Source: JAFEDN01 sp963712715 (lineage in GTDB: Bacteria > Pseudomonadota > Gammaproteobacteria > Coxiellales > Coxiellaceae). From it: DNA of 64,000 bases. Positions 63,997 to 64,000 of this stretch are shown here, piece by piece; within the stretch, counting starts at the first letter, position 1; each line of letters begins with the position of its first letter. The position numbers and the translations under genes were made by a program. The DNA lies in the NCBI GenBank assembly GCA_963712715.1, contig CAVQJI010000017.1, forward strand, positions 18,577-82,576, in the 5' to 3' direction. The notes under the pieces are model-generated. The model was not told the origin of the DNA. It ran no database searches and was given only the letters and a program-made list of their open reading frames with translations.

Positions 63997-64000
63997 GGTA

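Overview
The window reads as a chromosomal segment of an intracellular gammaproteobacterium of the order Legionellales (Legionella/Coxiella/Rickettsiella side). The main reasons are an AnkH-type ankyrin effector homologue, an F-box/ankyrin protein, further ankyrin proteins, two proteins ending in eukaryotic-type prenylation motifs, and a gammaproteobacterial housekeeping backbone (sdhCDAB-sucABCD; lepA-lepB-rnc-era-recO-pdxJ; ratA/rnfH/bamE/smpB/ssrA). The order-level assignment is inference; no rRNA is present.

Layout. 1-5 kb: mobile debris (integrase tail, broken KfrA-like plasmid regulator, IS91-type transposase, GNAT enzyme, zeta-toxin/antitoxin pair). 5.1-11 kb: tRNA-Lys, ankH with an upstream lipoyl-like gene, a secreted sphingomyelinase-like phosphoesterase, and an F-box/ankyrin gene with two frameshifts. 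11-23 kb: TCA operon on the minus strand (sdhCDAB, sucA, sucB, sucC, sucD). Between sucA and sucB sits a foreign three-part block (DUF559 nuclease, AAA ATPase, DUF4435/TOPRIM; PARIS-like) bracketed by inverted copies of a short repeat. Between sucB and sucC sits a fold-back element. 23-32 kb: lpxH, a frameshifted probable effector, then pdxJ-recO-era-rnc-lepB-lepA with repeats inserted between genes. 32-37 kb: a cluster of probable effectors (ankyrin protein, CLIS-ending protein, cysteine-protease-like protein, second ankyrin protein). 37-42.7 kb: MFS transporter, coaX, fur, bamE, rnfH, ratA, smpB, L,D-transpeptidase and ssrA, with a clean 174-bp MITE carrying a 10-bp target duplication between rnfH and ratA. 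42.6-51.4 kb: an island at the 3' end of ssrA (tyrosine integrase, excisionase, repressor, phage-type replication genes, pseudo-receiver regulator, AAA ATPase, tRNA-Thr remnant) ending in a retron-like defence locus: candidate msr-msd RNA, 48-aa membrane peptide, HTH protein and reverse transcriptase. 51.4-64 kb: two genes sharing near-duplicate promoters (a Cys-rich membrane protein and a methionine-aminopeptidase paralogue), set among heavily frameshifted transporter, LysR and ATPase genes and a few intact hydrolases and regulators.

A recurring feature is single-base indels, many in A/T homopolymers, that split otherwise well-conserved genes, including rnc, which is rarely dispensable. Either the assembly has homopolymer errors, or the genome is decaying and relies on slippage. 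For this reason 'frameshifted' genes below are described both as they stand and as they would read if restored.
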